Source of the DNA: Tenacibaculum sp. AHE14PA | GTDB taxonomy: Bacteria; Bacteroidota; Bacteroidia; Flavobacteriales; Flavobacteriaceae | Assembly (NCBI RefSeq): GCF_019278465.1 | Contig: NZ_CP058983.1 | Span: 868,001-932,000 of the forward strand | Length of the DNA: 64,000 bases | Reading direction: 5' to 3' | Shown here: positions 32,620 through 42,107 of the stretch, piece after piece | Layout of the letters: each line of letters starts with the position of its first letter | Position numbering within the stretch: position 1 is the stretch's first letter | The notes under the pieces: model-generated | What the model saw: the letters and a program-made list of their open reading frames with translations, nothing else | Told to the model about the DNA's origin: nothing | The model's database searches: none | Position numbers and translations under genes: made by a program

Positions 32620-33209
32620 TGGTAATAGGTATAACAGGCGGTATTGGCAGCGGAAAATCAACTGTTGTAAAAATGTTTTCTAAATTTAAAAACATTGCTA
32701 TTTATATTGCGGATGATGAAGCTAAAAAATTAATGAACTCTTCTATTGAGATTAAAACGCAATTAATTGCTGAGTTCGGTAAAGATGTATACTTAAACAA
32801 CAACCTTAACAGACCTTATTTAGCTAATATTGTCTTTAAAGATAAGCAGAAATTAAGTGTTTTAAATACCATCGTGCATCCTATCGTTAACCAACATTTA
32901 CAAGATTTCATCCTTAAAAACAATCACAAAGATTATATTTTATATGAAAATGCCATTTTATTTGAAAATGGAAGCAATACTTTTTGTGATAAAATAATTA
33001 CTGTAACGGCTCCGGAAAAAATTAGAATTCAACGTGTTTTAGAAAGGGATAATACGACAATAGAAGCTGTAAAAAATAGGATTAAAAATCAATGGAGTCA
33101 ATCAAAAAAAACATTGCAATCTCATTATGTAATTGAAAATCTTACTTTTATCAAAACCGAAGAGCAAACATTAAATATTCATAATAATTTAACAAAAATC
33201 ACTAGGTAA
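32619..33209 (+). CDS. coaE: Dephospho-CoA kinase
   Basis: The 196-residue protein has the P-loop MVIGITGGIGSGKSTVVKMF at the start, the CoA-domain motif IYIADDEAKKLM, and HPIVNQHLQDF plus LYENAILFENG, characteristic of CoaE. It adds the 3'-phosphate in the last step of coenzyme A synthesis. It starts one base inside the ybbR stop (TAATG), so the genes are translationally coupled. Confidence 0.95.
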   Translation: MVIGITGGIGSGKSTVVKMFSKFKNIAIYIADDEAKKLMNSSIEIKTQLIAEFGKDVYLNNNLNRPYLANIVFKDKQKLSVLNTIVHPIVNQHLQDFILKNNHKDYILYENAILFENGSNTFCDKIITVTAPEKIRIQRVLERDNTTIEAVKNRIKNQWSQSKKTLQSHYVIENLTFIKTEEQTLNIHNNLTKITR

Positions 33210-33230
33210 CTTACATTTTTTAAATATTTT

Positions 33231-33264
33231 TTGTTAAAATTATCTTAATTTTTCAGTAACTTTG
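33231..33264 (+). promoter_or_regulatory. Promoter of the rprX-rprY operon
   Basis: TTG at 33231-33233, 23 bp, then TAACTTTG at 33257-33264, 54 bp before the start codon. Confidence 0.65.
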
Positions 33265-33318
33265 TTAATCTAAGTTAAAAGCAAACATTCCTTCATTTTA
33301 TTGATTTATTTTTGAATA

Positions 33319-34884
33319 ATGGGTAAGAAAATCTTCATTCTCATTGTTGTATTAATGAGTATTTCTTTAATAGGTATTATCGCTGTTCAAGTATATTGGA
33401 TTAAGGATTCTATAAAGAGTAAGCAACAACAATTTGACAATAATATTAAAATTGCATTAGCAAAAACATCTGAAAGGATTAAGGATAGAGAGTACGCTGA
33501 ATTTGTTCAGAACAACCAAGAATTTCTTAACGATAGAAAGTTTGTTTCTGAAGCTGAAATAGACACCTATTTATTTCAACAGATAGACACAACCAACAAA
33601 AGAAAATTTACGTTTGGCACAACACTTTTAGCTGAAAGCATAAAAATGCCAAGTGATTTTGTTAACAACGATTCTATTGTTGTTAAACGCTATACCGGTA
33701 AACAAGATTTTTATTCTTCGCAAGTAATTAAATCAACTAATAAAGATTTTAATTCTTTTATTGAAGAAAATAGTTTTTCGACCGTAAAAACATATCCGAA
33801 GTTTAATAGAAGATTAACTGAAGATATGCTTCTACAACGAAATAAAATTTACCCAATTAACGAACGCATAAGTAATCAAGAACTAAACAATACTATAAGA
33901 GAAGAATTGGTAAAAATGAATATTAATCAAGATTTTAAATACTGTGTCTATGAGGAAGGCTTGGCTACACAATTAAAATCTGGTTACTTTAATATTCAAC
34001 CAAATGATGCTTATCATACTTTATTTGCAGATGATAATGGCAATAGTGAATACAAGTTATATGTAAAATTTCCTGATGAACGTAAAAATTTATTATCAGG
34101 AATGATGAAAATCTTAGGATTATCATTATTATTTATCGGTATAATTATTGCAGCTTTTTCAACATCATTATATCAATTAGTACGTCAAAAAAAGATTTCT
34201 GAAATAAAGACAGATTTCATAAATAATATGACACATGAGTTTAAAACGCCTATTGCAACTATAAACTTAGCTTTAGATGCGATTAAAAACCCAAAAATCA
34301 TATCTGACGAAATAAAAGTAAAGCGCTATGTACAAATGATACGTGAAGAAAACAAACGTATGCACGGTCAGGTAGAAAATGTTTTACGAATTTCTAGGTT
34401 AGAGAAAAATCAGATAGAAATTAGTAAGGATGCTACTGATATGCACGACACTATAGAGGAAGCTATTGAACATATTCAGTTGCTAGTAGATGATAAAAAA
34501 GGAAGTGTAACATCTCATTTTAAAGCAATATCAACAGAAGTGCTTGGTAATCAATTTCATCTAACTAATATTATAGTAAATATGTTAGAAAACGCCATAA
34601 AATACTCTGATGAAAGCCCTAAAATTGATATTTATACAGAGAGTACAAATAAATACTTTATCTTTAAGATAAAAGATGAAGGTATTGGAATGAGTAGAAA
34701 TGCTCAGAAATATGTTTTCGATAAATTTTATAGAGAGCATAAAGGAAATATACATAACGTTAAAGGTCATGGTTTAGGATTGGCTTATGTTAAGGAAATT
34801 ATAGACAGTCATCAAGGTACTGTTCATGTTGAAAGTGAAAAAGGTAAAGGAAGCTTATTTACAGTGAAAATACCGTTAATATAA
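33319..34884 (+). CDS. rprX: Sensor histidine kinase, RprX-like
   Basis: The 521-residue membrane kinase has an N-terminal helix (IFILIVVLMSISLIGIIAVQ), a long periplasmic domain to about residue 255, a second helix (MKILGLSLLFIGIIIAAFST) and the cytoplasmic kinase core. The H box is INNMTHEFKTPIATI, the N box NMLENAIKYS, and the G boxes are DEGIGMS and GHGLGLAYVKEI. The layout and linkage to an OmpR-type regulator match RprXY of Bacteroidota. The signal is unknown. Confidence 0.88.
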   Translation: MGKKIFILIVVLMSISLIGIIAVQVYWIKDSIKSKQQQFDNNIKIALAKTSERIKDREYAEFVQNNQEFLNDRKFVSEAEIDTYLFQQIDTTNKRKFTFGTTLLAESIKMPSDFVNNDSIVVKRYTGKQDFYSSQVIKSTNKDFNSFIEENSFSTVKTYPKFNRRLTEDMLLQRNKIYPINERISNQELNNTIREELVKMNINQDFKYCVYEEGLATQLKSGYFNIQPNDAYHTLFADDNGNSEYKLYVKFPDERKNLLSGMMKILGLSLLFIGIIIAAFSTSLYQLVRQKKISEIKTDFINNMTHEFKTPIATINLALDAIKNPKIISDEIKVKRYVQMIREENKRMHGQVENVLRISRLEKNQIEISKDATDMHDTIEEAIEHIQLLVDDKKGSVTSHFKAISTEVLGNQFHLTNIIVNMLENAIKYSDESPKIDIYTESTNKYFIFKIKDEGIGMSRNAQKYVFDKFYREHKGNIHNVKGHGLGLAYVKEIIDSHQGTVHVESEKGKGSLFTVKIPLI

Positions 34885-34894
34885 AATCAAAAAA

Positions 34895-35593
34895 ATGGGA
34901 AGCAAAAAAATACTTTTAGTAGAAGATGATCCGAATTTCGGAACAGTTCTTAAAGATTATTTAGCATTAAATGACTACAACGTTACACATGCTAAAGATG
35001 GGATAGATGGGTTAATCATGTTTAAAAACGGAGAATATGATTTATGTATTTTAGATGTTATGATGCCTCGTAAAGATGGTTTTTCATTAGCGCAAGACAT
35101 TCGTGTTACCAATAAAGAAATTCCGATTATATTTTTAACCGCTAAAACATTAAAAGAAGATGTTTTAAGAGGTTACCAAGTAGGAGCTGACGATTATTTA
35201 AATAAACCTTTCGATTCTGAAGTTTTATTACATAAAATAAAAGCTATTTTACAACGTAAAGAAAACGAAAAATCTAGCGATACAGATGAGTTTGAGTTTA
35301 AAATTGGTGGATTCGATTTTAATTCTAAACTACGTCATCTTTCACTTAATGGTGGCGAAGCTCAAAAACTTTCACCAAAAGAAAGCAAGCTTTTAAGAAT
35401 GTTGGCTGTTCATAAAAATGATTTGATGCCACGTGAATTAGCGTTAACAAAAATTTGGAGAGATGATAATTATTTCACTTCTCGTAGTATGGATGTTTAT
35501 ATTGCTAAACTCCGTAAATACCTAAAAGGCGATGAAAATGTTGAAATACTTAACATTCATGGTGAAGGATTTAGATTATTAGAAAAAATATAA
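34895..35593 (+). CDS. rprY: OmpR-family response regulator, RprY-like
   Basis: The 232-residue protein has a receiver domain (ILLVEDDPNFG acidic pair, phosphoacceptor Asp in LCILDVMMPRKDG, FLTAKT, and Lys in DYLNKPF) and a winged-helix output domain (LSPKESKLLRMLAVHKNDLM, SRSMDVYIAKLRKYL, IHGEGFRLL). It lies 10 bp after rprX and is its cognate partner. It probably acts as both activator and repressor; targets cannot be told. Confidence 0.9.
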   Translation: MGSKKILLVEDDPNFGTVLKDYLALNDYNVTHAKDGIDGLIMFKNGEYDLCILDVMMPRKDGFSLAQDIRVTNKEIPIIFLTAKTLKEDVLRGYQVGADDYLNKPFDSEVLLHKIKAILQRKENEKSSDTDEFEFKIGGFDFNSKLRHLSLNGGEAQKLSPKESKLLRMLAVHKNDLMPRELALTKIWRDDNYFTSRSMDVYIAKLRKYLKGDENVEILNIHGEGFRLLEKI

Positions 35594-35619
35594 GCACAAA
35601 ATCATAAACTATTAATAAA

Positions 35620-35652
35620 GACTTCCTTTTCCCAGGAAGTCTTTTCTTTTTT
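35620..35652 (+). terminator. Terminator after rprY
   Basis: AGACTTCCT-TTTCCC-AGGAAGTCT followed by TTTCTTTTTT. Confidence 0.9.
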
Positions 35653-35714
35653 ATAAATTGTAACATTAATTTTAGTTAGTCGTCGAATACACATAATCAA
35701 CAAAACCGAAAAAC

Positions 35715-36611
35715 TTGGAAACAATTTTATCAATAAAAAACCTCGATAAAAAATACGGAAAAGTCCACGCGGTAAACAACCTTTCTTTTGATATTAAAAA
35801 AGGAAATGTTTACGGAATCTTAGGGCCTAACGGAAGTGGAAAATCAACTACTTTAGGTATTATTTTAAATGTAGTTAACGAAAAATCTGGTAGTTTTAGT
35901 TGGTTTGATGGAAAGCTATCTACTCATGAAGCTTTAAAAAAAGTAGGTGCCATTATTGAACGCCCTAATTTTTACCCATACATGACAGCTGTTCAGAACT
36001 TACAATTAATTTGTAAAATCAAAGGAGTTTCAGCCGATAAAATTGATGAAAAATTAAAAGTAGTTAACCTCTTCGAAAGAAAAGACAGTAAATTTAAAAC
36101 CTACTCTTTAGGTATGAAACAGCGTTTAGCAATTGCTTCTGCTTTGTTAAATGATCCTGAAATATTAATTTTAGATGAACCTACTAATGGATTAGACCCA
36201 CAAGGAATTCATGAAATTCGTCAAATAATTAAAGATATTGCCAAAAACGGAACTACAATTTTACTTGCATCTCACCTACTCGACGAAGTTGAAAAGGTTT
36301 GTACACATGTTCTTATTATAAGAAACGGAGTAAAACTGTATAGTGGTAGCGTTGACAATATGGTTGTTTCAAACGGAGTTATAGAAGTTAAAACAGATGA
36401 TGATATAGATAAACTAGTAAATGTTTTAAAAAACTATTACGAAATAGCAACAGTTGATGTTGAAGGTGATTTAGTAACTGCTCGTTTAGAAAATGAAATT
36501 TCTGCTTCGCAATTAAACAAACACTTATACGAAAACGGAGTAATTGTTTCCCACTTAGTTAAGCGAAAACTAAGCTTAGAACAACAATTTTTAGATTTAA
36601 CAAATAACTAA
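35715..36611 (+). CDS. ABC transporter ATP-binding protein (ABC-2 type partner)
   Basis: The start codon is TTG at 35715. The 298-residue protein has Walker A GPNGSGKST (about residue 38-46), a signature variant SLGMKQRLAIA in place of LSGGQ, Walker B ILILDEPTNGLD and a C-terminal extension of about 80 residues, typical of ATPases of drug, bacteriocin or lipid ABC-2 exporters. The permease gene follows 10 bp later. Substrate not known. Confidence 0.9.
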   Translation: METILSIKNLDKKYGKVHAVNNLSFDIKKGNVYGILGPNGSGKSTTLGIILNVVNEKSGSFSWFDGKLSTHEALKKVGAIIERPNFYPYMTAVQNLQLICKIKGVSADKIDEKLKVVNLFERKDSKFKTYSLGMKQRLAIASALLNDPEILILDEPTNGLDPQGIHEIRQIIKDIAKNGTTILLASHLLDEVEKVCTHVLIIRNGVKLYSGSVDNMVVSNGVIEVKTDDDIDKLVNVLKNYYEIATVDVEGDLVTARLENEISASQLNKHLYENGVIVSHLVKRKLSLEQQFLDLTNN

Positions 36612-36621
36612 TTCAACAAAC

Positions 36622-37470
36622 ATGCTACGTCTTTTATATATAGAATTCCATAAACTTAAATACAGTAGAGCTAGTAAAGTTCTATCAATCATATATTTTG
36701 CTTTATTAACTTCAATCGCCTTAATTGCAGCTATTAAATTTGATATTGGTCCAATTAAATTTCATTTAGCAGATCAAGGCATTTTTAACTTTCCTTACAT
36801 ATGGCATTTTAATACTTATATGGCAGCCACTTTTAAATTCTTTTTACTACTTGTAATTGTTTCTATGATGGCTAATGAATACAGTTATAAAACATTAAAA
36901 CAAAACTTAATTGATGGTTTAAGCAAAAAAGAATTCATTCTTTCAAAATTCTACACCGTTATAGCATTTGCTTTTATCTCAACTATTTTTGTTTTCGTTA
37001 CCTCGTTAATATTAGGCGCTATTTACTCTGACTTCAATGAGTTATCTATTATTTTTTCTGACTTAAACTACCTTCTTGCTTTTTTTATTAAACTAGTTGG
37101 TTTCTTTTCTTTTGGCCTATTCTTAGGTATATTAATTAAACGATCAGCATTTGCTGTTGCAGCAATGGTGGTATGGTTAATTATAGAAAGTATTTTTAAA
37201 GGTTATTTATATTGGACTTTTAAAGACCTAAAAACAAGTACTGAGGAAGCGGTTAATTCAGTAATGCAATTTTTCCCTTTAGAAGCTATGGCTAACCTGA
37301 TAAAAGAACCATTTACTAGGTTAGGAGCTGTTAAATCGGTTGCCAATCAAATAGGTGAAAACTTTACTAAAGACTACTCTGTAAATTACATTAATATTGT
37401 TATAGTTTTAATTTGGACGCTTATTTTTATCTATGCTTCATTTTTATTGTTAAAAAAACGAGATTTATAG
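36622..37470 (+). CDS. ABC-2 type permease
   Basis: The 282-residue protein has six membrane helices, including the first at about 20-39 (VLSIIYFALLTSIALIAAIK), FKFFLLLVIVSMMANEYSYK and the ABC-2 motif EYSYKTLKQNLIDGLSKKEF. The last helix ends near KKRDL. It pairs with the preceding ATPase as an exporter of an unknown substrate. Confidence 0.88.
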   Translation: MLRLLYIEFHKLKYSRASKVLSIIYFALLTSIALIAAIKFDIGPIKFHLADQGIFNFPYIWHFNTYMAATFKFFLLLVIVSMMANEYSYKTLKQNLIDGLSKKEFILSKFYTVIAFAFISTIFVFVTSLILGAIYSDFNELSIIFSDLNYLLAFFIKLVGFFSFGLFLGILIKRSAFAVAAMVVWLIIESIFKGYLYWTFKDLKTSTEEAVNSVMQFFPLEAMANLIKEPFTRLGAVKSVANQIGENFTKDYSVNYINIVIVLIWTLIFIYASFLLLKKRDL

Positions 37471-37521
37471 AGGGTATTCAGTAGTTTAGCTGTTCTATTT
37501 TCAGTAAGAAAACACCTAAGA

Positions 37522-40500
37522 ATGAAAAAACTACTATTCTCTATATTTTTTTTAATTACGATTTCTGCTTTTAGTCAAAAAGAAGCCAATTTTTGGTATT
37601 TTGGTGCCAATGCTGCTTTAGATTTTAACTCAGGTTCACCAATACCTGTAGCTAATAGCGAACTTAATACAGTAGAAGGATGTTCGTCTTTTTCAAATTC
37701 AAAAGGTGAATTACTTTTTTATGTTGGTGCCCCAAATCCGGATGCAAGAAATTTAACTATATGGAATAAAGATAATAACCCAATGCCTTTTTCTGACACC
37801 ACTTCTGGTGGACAAACATTAAAAGGAGATTCATCAAGTTCACAATCAGCTCTAACCATTCCTGCTCCAAAAAAAGATGATATTTATTATCTTTTTACTG
37901 TAGGTGCTAGAACTCCCAATGGTGGTGAATATGGGTTTTGGTATTATACTGTTGACATGACAAAAGATGGTGGATTTGGTGATATTACAGATGGCCCAAC
38001 GGAACTTCATACAAGTGCTTTAAAAGATCAGTGGAGCGAAAAAGTGACAGCCGTAAGAGCAGATGCATGTAATACGTATTGGGTAATTTCTTTTGCTACT
38101 AACAACACTTTTTTCGCCTATAAAGTTGATGAAAATGGTGTAGATATTAACAATCCTGTTGTTTCAAATATCAACGGTTTATTTGCTAATGACCCAAGAG
38201 GTTATTTAAAAGTATCTCCAGACGGCACCAAGCTCGTTTTGGCTAATATGAGAGAAGGAGCTTTTTTATTCGATTTTGATGATGTTACAGGTAAAGTATC
38301 TAATTTTAACAATGAAGCAACTCCACAATCATTAAACACTAACTTTGAAAATGCATACGGAGTTGAATTTTCAACTTCTAGTAGAAGGCTATATCTTTCT
38401 ACAGGTGAATTTAATGGTGCTAACGAAAATCTTTTTCAGTACGATATAACACAACCAACATTAACAGATGTTAATACTTCTAGATATACAGTTCACACAT
38501 ATTTCAACACAAGAGGTGCACTTCAACTAGGCCCTGATAGTAAAATATATTGGACTAGTGATAAAAGTACAAAGATAAGTGTCGTAAACAATCCCGAAGA
38601 ATTAGGAGCTGCTTGTAATTATTCTCATCAATCAGTTGATTTAGGAGGAGCATTTGCTACACAGGGGTTACCTCCGTTTTTATCATCTCTATTACTTCCT
38701 ATCGAAATTACAGACACTACAACAGGCAAAATTCTTAATAACCAAACAGAGCAAAACTGTGTTGGTGAAGACTTAAGTGTTTCTCCTGAAGATGTTGTTG
38801 CTCAGGTCGGATCTGTAATAACATATGAGTGGTTTTACAATACTAATACAACACCTATATCAACCACCAAAGACCTTAACCTAACTAATTTAGCCATATC
38901 AAATACAGGTGATTACAAATTAAAAGTATCACTTACCGATGTTTGTGGCGACACAACAACATTAGAAGGTATTTTTAAATTAGAAGTATACGAAGCTACC
39001 TCTGCTACGCAACCAATTAATGTTTTCTTTTGTGACATTGACAATGATGGTTTCAATACTTTCGATTTGCAAAATGACGTAACTACTGAGGTTTTAAATG
39101 GTCAGGACCCAGCTGTTTTTGAAGTAAAATATTTTTTATCTCAAACTGATGCTGACGCTAATATAAATGAACTTACAAATCCGTATACAAATCCAACTGC
39201 ATTTAACAATCAAACTATTTATGCAAGAATGCACAATATAACTGCACCAAATGCGTGTTATGATATAAAAAAATTCACTTTAGCTGTCACAGGAAATCCC
39301 ACTCCACAAACCCCTACAAATTATGAACAATGTGATGACACTTCAATAGGAACGGATACTGATGGGTTTATTTCTACCTTTTTATTAAACACAAAAGATG
39401 CTGAAATTTTAGGCCCTCTAGATCCTGCCGTTTACGAAATATCATATCATACAACTTTATCTGGAGCTGAAACTGATAAAAACACAGATGTTATAGACAA
39501 AAACATCCCTTATAGTAATACTTCTGTTAACTCTCAACTAATTTATGTTCGCGTTGAAAACATTAATAATACTGCTTGTAATGACACTTCTAAATCGTTT
39601 AATTTAATTGTTGATCCACTTCCTGTAATTGCAAATAATATTGTAACCTTAAGACAGTGCGATACAGATGCCGATTTAATAACTACAGTGAATTTAACTT
39701 TAGCTGAAAAAAGTATTTCTACAAACTATGCAAACGAAACTTATAAATACTACCCTACTGAAAACGATGCTATAAATAATACTGCCGAAATAATAAACCA
39801 AACAGCTCATCCTGTTACTAATGGTGATACTCTTTGGGTACGAACAATTTCCAATAAAACTTGTTATAGAATTTCAAGGATAGAAATTGTTGTTGGTTTT
39901 GCCTCAGATGTTGCTTATACTGAAGAATTTGCTGTTTGTGATGATTTTTTAGATGTTGATGGTAATGACACTATTAACAATAATGATACAGATGGAATTA
40001 CTTATTTCGACCTTAGCTCTGTTGAAACTGATATTAAAGCTACTTTTCCAGTAGCAAACAGACCTAATTTAGATGTGTTAATTTTTGAAACTATTGCAGA
40101 TAGAGATGCAATAACTAACAATATAATAAATACATCAAACTACCGTAATACAAATGTTCCTGCACTAACATCGCAATCTTTGTATGTAAAAATAATCGAC
40201 AAAACAAATAATGATTGCCAAGGCTTAGGGAGCTTTACAATTTTAGCACAACAACCTCCTGTTAACAATAAAGTTTTAGATTTTAATCTTTGTGATGATT
40301 TTGATAGTGGTTCTTTTAACGATGGTCAAAATAATGACATAAATTTAAGAGATCGTGTTAATGATATTTTAGGAGGCTCGCAATCAACTACAGACTTTAC
40401 CGTTACCTTTCACACCTCAGCAGCAAATGCTAACTCAGGGAATTCACCTATACTAAACGATACTGCCTATACAAATCAAACAAGAGATCTAGAAACCGTT

Positions 40501-42045
40501 TATGTACGTGTTGTGAACGATATTACTGGTTGTTTTAACGGTCACACCTCTTTTGATATTATTATAAATCCACTACCAACTATTACCAACACAATTCCTG
40601 ATCTAGAAATTTGTGATATTGCTACAGCAAGTGATGGTGACTCTAGAAACAGACTTGCGCAAGACATTAATTTATCAGAAAGAGATATCGATGTTCTTAA
40701 CGGTAGAGATGCTAGTTTATATGATATTACCTATCACCGAACTCGTGATAATGCTATTGATGGTGTATTGCCTCTTAACAAAACAAGTTATACAAACGAC
40801 CCTGCTTTTACCAATTTTCCTGCAGATTTATCAGGCGATGATCCTGCTACCGAAATTATTTACATTAGCATTTTAAATACAACGACAAATTGTAGATATG
40901 GTATTGCTACTTTACAATTAGTAATATATCCAGAACCTAATATCCCTTTAAGCACAGCCACAAACTATATAGATTGTGATAATGATACCGATACAAATTC
41001 TGATGATGCAAACGGAATTAACGGAGATATTACGCTAAAAAATAAAATCCCTGAAATATTAACAAACTATACCGCTAGTGAGTACAGTAATTTCACTGTT
41101 ACATTTCATGAAAACTTAGCAGATGTGCAATCTGGGGCTAATGCTTTAAATGATAACAAATATCAAAATACAGTAAACAATCAAACAATATATGTTAGAG
41201 TTGTAAATAATAATACCTCATGTGTTCATGATGATTTAACATTTAACATTATCATAAATCCATTACCAGATTTTACTGTTGATACGCCTGTAATTGTTTG
41301 TTTAAACAATCCTCAAACAAGGTTAGAACCTATAAATCCTGCTGCAACATATAATTATGAGTGGACATTAAAAGGGGATCCTACAATTCTTAGTACTGAT
41401 GCTTTTTACGATGCAACAGTAGGCGGAACTTATATTATATCTGCTACTATGCAAGATGGTACTGGCTGTAAAAGAAACAGAGAAGTCATCGTAAACGAAT
41501 CTATAAGTCCAACTTTAACAAGCGATGATCTTGTTATTATTGACGACACAAATAATAGTGGATTAGATAATTACTCAATTAAAATAATTACCGAGAATCA
41601 AAATTTAGGTATCGGTGATTACGAGTTTGCTATTATTGATGAAAATAATAGTATAACCGGTTTTCAAGACGAGCCTTTATTTAATAATATATTAGGTGGT
41701 TTTTATACTGTTTTGGTTAGAGATAAAAATGGGTGTCAGCCAGATGCTGAGTTAGAAATAGCTGTCGTTGAATATCCAAAATTCTTAACTCCAAACGGAG
41801 ATGGTCAAAATGATACTTGGAAAATAAAAGGAGCTAACTCTAGTTTTTATCCTTCTAGTAATATTACTATTTTTGATAGACAAGGTAAAGTAGTTGCTGT
41901 TATTTCTATAGATGATAAAGGTTGGGACGGAACTTATGACGGCAAACTATTACCATCTAACGATTATTGGTTTAAAATTCAACTTGTAGATAGAAATGGA
42001 AAAAGTCACCAATACCAAGGACATTTTTCATTATTGAGAAGATAA
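37522..42045 (+). CDS. Very large type IX-secreted surface protein (type B sorting domain), paralogue 1
   Basis: The 1507-residue protein has a signal peptide (MKKLLFSIFFLITISAFSQ). Residues 20-400 form a propeller-like N-terminal domain starting EANFWYFGANAALDFNSG. From about 490 to 1270 there are some eight repeats of about 100 residues, each with a CD-x-D/N-x-D motif (VFFCDIDNDGFNTFDL, LRQCDTDADL, FNLCDDFDSGSFND) and a strand QTIYVRVEN before a Cys. The C-terminal type B sorting domain carries FLTPNGDGQNDTWKIKG, GWDGTYDG, LPSNDYWF and GHFSLLRR. It is exported by the type IX secretion system, probably to the cell surface as an adhesin or gliding-related protein. Confidence 0.92.
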   Translation: MKKLLFSIFFLITISAFSQKEANFWYFGANAALDFNSGSPIPVANSELNTVEGCSSFSNSKGELLFYVGAPNPDARNLTIWNKDNNPMPFSDTTSGGQTLKGDSSSSQSALTIPAPKKDDIYYLFTVGARTPNGGEYGFWYYTVDMTKDGGFGDITDGPTELHTSALKDQWSEKVTAVRADACNTYWVISFATNNTFFAYKVDENGVDINNPVVSNINGLFANDPRGYLKVSPDGTKLVLANMREGAFLFDFDDVTGKVSNFNNEATPQSLNTNFENAYGVEFSTSSRRLYLSTGEFNGANENLFQYDITQPTLTDVNTSRYTVHTYFNTRGALQLGPDSKIYWTSDKSTKISVVNNPEELGAACNYSHQSVDLGGAFATQGLPPFLSSLLLPIEITDTTTGKILNNQTEQNCVGEDLSVSPEDVVAQVGSVITYEWFYNTNTTPISTTKDLNLTNLAISNTGDYKLKVSLTDVCGDTTTLEGIFKLEVYEATSATQPINVFFCDIDNDGFNTFDLQNDVTTEVLNGQDPAVFEVKYFLSQTDADANINELTNPYTNPTAFNNQTIYARMHNITAPNACYDIKKFTLAVTGNPTPQTPTNYEQCDDTSIGTDTDGFISTFLLNTKDAEILGPLDPAVYEISYHTTLSGAETDKNTDVIDKNIPYSNTSVNSQLIYVRVENINNTACNDTSKSFNLIVDPLPVIANNIVTLRQCDTDADLITTVNLTLAEKSISTNYANETYKYYPTENDAINNTAEIINQTAHPVTNGDTLWVRTISNKTCYRISRIEIVVGFASDVAYTEEFAVCDDFLDVDGNDTINNNDTDGITYFDLSSVETDIKATFPVANRPNLDVLIFETIADRDAITNNIINTSNYRNTNVPALTSQSLYVKIIDKTNNDCQGLGSFTILAQQPPVNNKVLDFNLCDDFDSGSFNDGQNNDINLRDRVNDILGGSQSTTDFTVTFHTSAANANSGNSPILNDTAYTNQTRDLETVYVRVVNDITGCFNGHTSFDIIINPLPTITNTIPDLEICDIATASDGDSRNRLAQDINLSERDIDVLNGRDASLYDITYHRTRDNAIDGVLPLNKTSYTNDPAFTNFPADLSGDDPATEIIYISILNTTTNCRYGIATLQLVIYPEPNIPLSTATNYIDCDNDTDTNSDDANGINGDITLKNKIPEILTNYTASEYSNFTVTFHENLADVQSGANALNDNKYQNTVNNQTIYVRVVNNNTSCVHDDLTFNIIINPLPDFTVDTPVIVCLNNPQTRLEPINPAATYNYEWTLKGDPTILSTDAFYDATVGGTYIISATMQDGTGCKRNREVIVNESISPTLTSDDLVIIDDTNNSGLDNYSIKIITENQNLGIGDYEFAIIDENNSITGFQDEPLFNNILGGFYTVLVRDKNGCQPDAELEIAVVEYPKFLTPNGDGQNDTWKIKGANSSFYPSSNITIFDRQGKVVAVISIDDKGWDGTYDGKLLPSNDYWFKIQLVDRNGKSHQYQGHFSLLRR

Positions 42046-42107
42046 TTAACTAATAAACAGATGTTTTTTTTGTAAGTTAGCTAACCGTATTAAAATTATC
42101 ATTTGCT